Positions 61,348-64,000 of a stretch of 64,000 bases of DNA are shown here, one piece after another. Where the stretch lies: NCBI RefSeq assembly GCF_905397395.1, contig NZ_CAJPVH010000016.1, positions 1 to 64,000 on the forward strand, read 5' to 3'. The translations under genes and the position numbers were made by a program. Source of the stretch: Cupriavidus campinensis (GTDB lineage: Bacteria; Pseudomonadota; Gammaproteobacteria; Burkholderiales; Burkholderiaceae). The stretch's first letter is position 1, and every line of letters begins with the position of its first letter. The notes under the pieces were generated by a model. That model ran no database searches and was not told the origin of the DNA. It worked only from the letters and a program-made list of their open reading frames with translations.

Positions 61348-62232
61348 ATGCCCATCCTCGACACCCGCATCCGGCACGTCCTTCAACACCCCGGCCGCTT
61401 CATCCTGACCACGCTCCGGGAATTCCGCGCCAACCAGGGCCTGCTGCTGGCCGGGGCGGTGGCGTACTACGCGCTGCTGTCGATCGTGCCGTTGCTGATC
61501 CTGATGCTGATTGGCCTGTCGCACGTGATCGACCCGGCCCGGCTGCTCGATACGCTGGCGCGCTACCTGGAATGGCTGCTCCCGGGGCAGTCACGCGCGC
61601 TGGTGGCAGAACTGGCGCGCTTCATGGAGCACCCCGCCCTCGGCTGGGTGCTGCTGGTGACGATGATCTTCTTCAGTTCGCTGGCCTTCACCGTGCTCGA
61701 GAACGCCATGTCGGTCATCTTCATCCATCGCGTGGCCATCCGGCGGCGCCATTTCCTGGTCTCGGCCATCCTGCCCTATTGCTACATCCTCGTGCTCAGC
61801 GTGGGGCTGCTGGTGGTGACACTGGTGGCGGGCGGGCTCCAGACCATCGGCGAGCGGCACCTGGAGGTGCTCGGCCATGACTGGTCGCTGGACCGCCTGT
61901 CCGGCACCCTGCTCTACCTGCTCGGGCTGGCTGGCGAGATCCTGCTGCTGACCTCGATCTACCTCGTCATGCCGGTAGGCCGGCTCTCGGTGCGCCATGC
62001 ACTGGTGGGGGCGGTGTTCGCCTGCGTGCTCTGGGAGGTGTCCCGCCACGTGCTGGTCTGGTATTTCGCCACGCTGTCCCAGGTGGGGCGGGTGTACGGC
62101 TCCCTGACCACGGCCATCGTGGTGCTGCTGAGCCTGGAGATCGCCGCCACGCTGCTGCTGTTCGGCGCGCAGGTCATCGCCGCCGTGGAGCGCTCCGGCG
62201 CCGACCCGGCGCCGCAAGGCTTCCACACCTAG
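61348..62232 (+). CDS. YihY/BrkB family membrane protein
   Basis: Inner-membrane protein of 294 residues of the YihY/BrkB family. About six helices: NQGLLLAGAVAYYALLSIVP and LLILMLIGLSHVID open the fold; GSLTTAIVVLLSLEIAATLL and LFGAQVIAAVERSG close it. The biochemical function of the family is unsettled, and the old RNase BN name is wrong. The ATG at 61348 fits the family length; ATGs at 61213 and 61300 are open alternatives. Confidence 0.9.
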   Translation: MPILDTRIRHVLQHPGRFILTTLREFRANQGLLLAGAVAYYALLSIVPLLILMLIGLSHVIDPARLLDTLARYLEWLLPGQSRALVAELARFMEHPALGWVLLVTMIFFSSLAFTVLENAMSVIFIHRVAIRRRHFLVSAILPYCYILVLSVGLLVVTLVAGGLQTIGERHLEVLGHDWSLDRLSGTLLYLLGLAGEILLLTSIYLVMPVGRLSVRHALVGAVFACVLWEVSRHVLVWYFATLSQVGRVYGSLTTAIVVLLSLEIAATLLLFGAQVIAAVERSGADPAPQGFHT

Positions 62233-62284
62233 CCGCCAATCGGCCATTTGGCGGTAGATAACCGACAATTGCCGGATTTGTCGG
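62233..62284 (+). terminator. Tandem hairpins between yihY and icd
   Basis: Two consecutive perfect 7-bp hairpins: CCGCCAA/TTGGCGG (62233-62254) directly after the yihY stop, and CCGACAA/TTGTCGG (62262-62284), with similar stems and loop length. They may terminate yihY in tandem or form the leader of the icd transcript. Confidence 0.55.
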
Positions 62285-62457
62285 CATGATGGATGACACA
62301 AACAACTTCGACATCTGAATGCCTTTGCATACATCCGCGCAAAAACCGCAATGGTTCGCCCCTCCCGACACCAAAAATAAGGCAAAATTCGGGTCTTGCC
62401 CCCGGCTGTGACCCACCCGGGGCATTTTCCAACCTGATTCTTGATGCGAGATAAGCA

Positions 62458-64000
62458 ATGAGTACCCAGCAGCCAACCATCATCTACACCCTGACCGACG
62501 AAGCTCCGCTGCTGGCGACCAGTGCCTTCCTGCCCATCATCCGCACGTTCGCCGCCCCGGCTGGCGTGAACGTCGAAACCAGCGACATCTCGGTGGCGGC
62601 CCGCATCCTGGGCGAATTCCCCGAATTCCTGACCGAAGACCAGCGCGTGCCGGACAACCTGGCCGAACTGGGCCGCCTGACGCTGCTGCCGGATACCAAC
62701 ATCATCAAGCTGCCGAACATCAGCGCCTCGCTGTTCCAGCTGGTCAGCGCCATCAAGGAACTCCAGTCGAAGGGCTACAAGATCCCCGACTACCCGGAAG
62801 ATCCGAAGAACGACGAGGAAAAGGCCATCCAGAAGCGCTACTCCAAGTGCCTGGGCAGCGCCGTGAACCCCGTGCTGCGCGAAGGCAACTCCGACCGCCG
62901 CGCGCCGGCCGCCGTGAAGAACTTCGCCCGCAAGCACCCGCACAGCATGGGCGAGTGGAGCATGGCTTCGCGCACCCACGTGGCGCACATGAAGCATGGC
63001 GACTTCTACCACGGCGAAAAGTCGATCACGCTGGACCGCGCCCGTGAAGTGCGCATGGAACTGGTCACCAAGAGCGGCAAGACCATTGTCCTGAAGCCGA
63101 AGGTGGCCCTGCTGGACGGCGAAGTCATCGACAGCATGTTCATGAGCAAGAAGGCCCTGCTGGCCTTCTACGAAGAACAGATGGAAGACGCGCGCAAGAC
63201 CGGCGTCATGCTGAGCCTGCACGTGAAGGCAACCATGATGAAGGTGTCGCACCCGATCGTGTTCGGCCACGCCGTGAAGGTCTTCTACAAGGACGCCTTC
63301 GCCAAGCACCAGAAGCTGTTCGACGAACTGGGCGTGAACGTGAACAACGGCCTGGTGGACCTGTACACCAAGATCGAGGCGCTGCCGGAGTCGAAGCGCG
63401 AAGAAGTCATCCGCGACATGCACGCCTGCCACGAGCATCGCCCGGAACTGGCGATGGTGGACTCGGCCAAGGGCATCTCGAACCTGCACGCACCGAACGA
63501 CGTGATCGTCGATGCCTCGATGCCGGCCATGATCCGTATCGGCGGCAAGATGTGGGGCGCCGACGGCCGCACCAAGGACACCAAGTGCCTGATCCCGGAA
63601 TCGACCTTCGCCCGGATCTACCAGGAAATCATCAACTTCTGCAAGACCAACGGCGCCTTCGACCCGGTGACGATGGGCACGGTGCCGAACGTCGGCCTGA
63701 TGGCCCAGAAGGCCGAAGAGTACGGCTCGCATGACAAGACGTTCGAGATTCCGGAAGACGGCGAGGCCCGCATCGTCGACAACGCCACCAATGAAGTGCT
63801 GTCGGCGCTGACGCAGAAGGTCGAGCAGGGCGATATCTGGCGCATGTGCCAGGTCAAGGACGCCCCGATCCGTGACTGGGTGAAGCTGGCCGTGACGCGC
63901 GCCCGCAACTCGGGCACGCCGGCCGTGTTCTGGCTGGACCCGTACCGTCCGCACGAGGCCGAGCTGATCAAGAAGGTGGAAACCTACCTGAAGGACTACG
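62458..64000 (+). CDS. icd: Isocitrate dehydrogenase (NADP+), monomeric type, 3' end outside window
   Basis: The first 514 codons of a gene normally of about 740-745 are present; no stop occurs before the edge. The monomeric class is identified by [20 protein letters not shown] at the start, [20 protein letters not shown] with the isocitrate-binding Ser and Arg residues, and ANLHAPNDV-like [20 protein letters not shown] further on. The enzyme makes 2-oxoglutarate and NADPH in the TCA cycle as a monomer. The frame, start and similarity leave little doubt. A weak GAG ribosome site precedes the ATG. Confidence 0.97.
   Translation, partial: MSTQQPTIIYTLTDEAPLLATSAFLPIIRTFAAPAGVNVETSDISVAARILGEFPEFLTEDQRVPDNLAELGRLTLLPDTNIIKLPNISASLFQLVSAIKELQSKGYKIPDYPEDPKNDEEKAIQKRYSKCLGSAVNPVLREGNSDRRAPAAVKNFARKHPHSMGEWSMASRTHVAHMKHGDFYHGEKSITLDRAREVRMELVTKSGKTIVLKPKVALLDGEVIDSMFMSKKALLAFYEEQMEDARKTGVMLSLHVKATMMKVSHPIVFGHAVKVFYKDAFAKHQKLFDELGVNVNNGLVDLYTKIEALPESKREEVIRDMHACHEHRPELAMVDSAKGISNLHAPNDVIVDASMPAMIRIGGKMWGADGRTKDTKCLIPESTFARIYQEIINFCKTNGAFDPVTMGTVPNVGLMAQKAEEYGSHDKTFEIPEDGEARIVDNATNEVLSALTQKVEQGDIWRMCQVKDAPIRDWVKLAVTRARNSGTPAVFWLDPYRPHEAELIKKVETYLKDY

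Noticed and set aside
61591-63954. A 787-codon minus-strand frame across yihY and icd
   Set aside because: Antisense to the monomeric isocitrate dehydrogenase, whose similarity is decisive.

Overview
The window is GC-rich, densely coded DNA from a beta-proteobacterium, most likely Cupriavidus, Ralstonia or a close Burkholderiaceae relative. This placement is inferred from gene content. The pointers are two orphan Bug/TctC-type periplasmic receptors, a FlgBCDEFGHIJKL operon divergent from flgA-flgM-flgN, a monomeric NADP isocitrate dehydrogenase, many LysR regulators, and a VgrG-Rhs toxin island. No rRNA, tRNA, CRISPR array, complete insertion sequence or replication origin was seen.

Region 1 (1-10.9 kb): the end of an unidentified helical protein, a methyl-accepting chemotaxis protein, an NnrS nitric-oxide-stress membrane protein behind an NsrR-like operator, a DUF1275 membrane protein, a GlxA-type regulator divergent from a short-chain dehydrogenase, and a cluster of two RraA/aldolase-fold proteins around a Bug receptor with a divergent LysR.

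Region 2 (11-26 kb): a lipoprotein acid phosphatase with a beta-strand passenger repeat, a flavodoxin, two isochorismatase-fold hydrolases around a LysR gene, an Ohr peroxidase, a secreted DGAR-repeat protein, a DipZ-type thiol-disulfide protein, a porin, small VOC, MEKHLA and cupin proteins, a binding protein without a signal peptide, a 3' remnant of an enoyl-CoA hydratase gene, a PAS-LuxR regulator, and an ohrR/ohr pair with a visible operator set.

Region 3 (25-37.8 kb): two SDR dehydrogenases, an EamA exporter, LysR genes, a three-subunit flavin/iron-sulfur oxidase of the opine or amino-acid oxidase type followed by a second Bug receptor, and a UvrA-like ABC ATPase.

Region 4 (37.8-50.9 kb): the flagellar rod, hook and ring operon flgB to flgL on the minus strand, with an unrecognised small ORF between flgJ and flgK. 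Divergent flgA, flgM and flgN lie on the plus strand, with a near-consensus sigma-28 promoter before flgM.

Region 5 (51-64 kb): a type VI secretion cargo island read on the minus strand (vgrG, rhs with a DUF3990-like toxin tip, putative immunity gene), then FUSC, LysE and YihY membrane proteins, and the first two thirds of a monomeric isocitrate dehydrogenase gene that runs off the right edge.

A recurring feature is short tandem duplication, usually with a 9-bp unit in about three copies. It occurs both inside coding linkers and in non-coding gaps.
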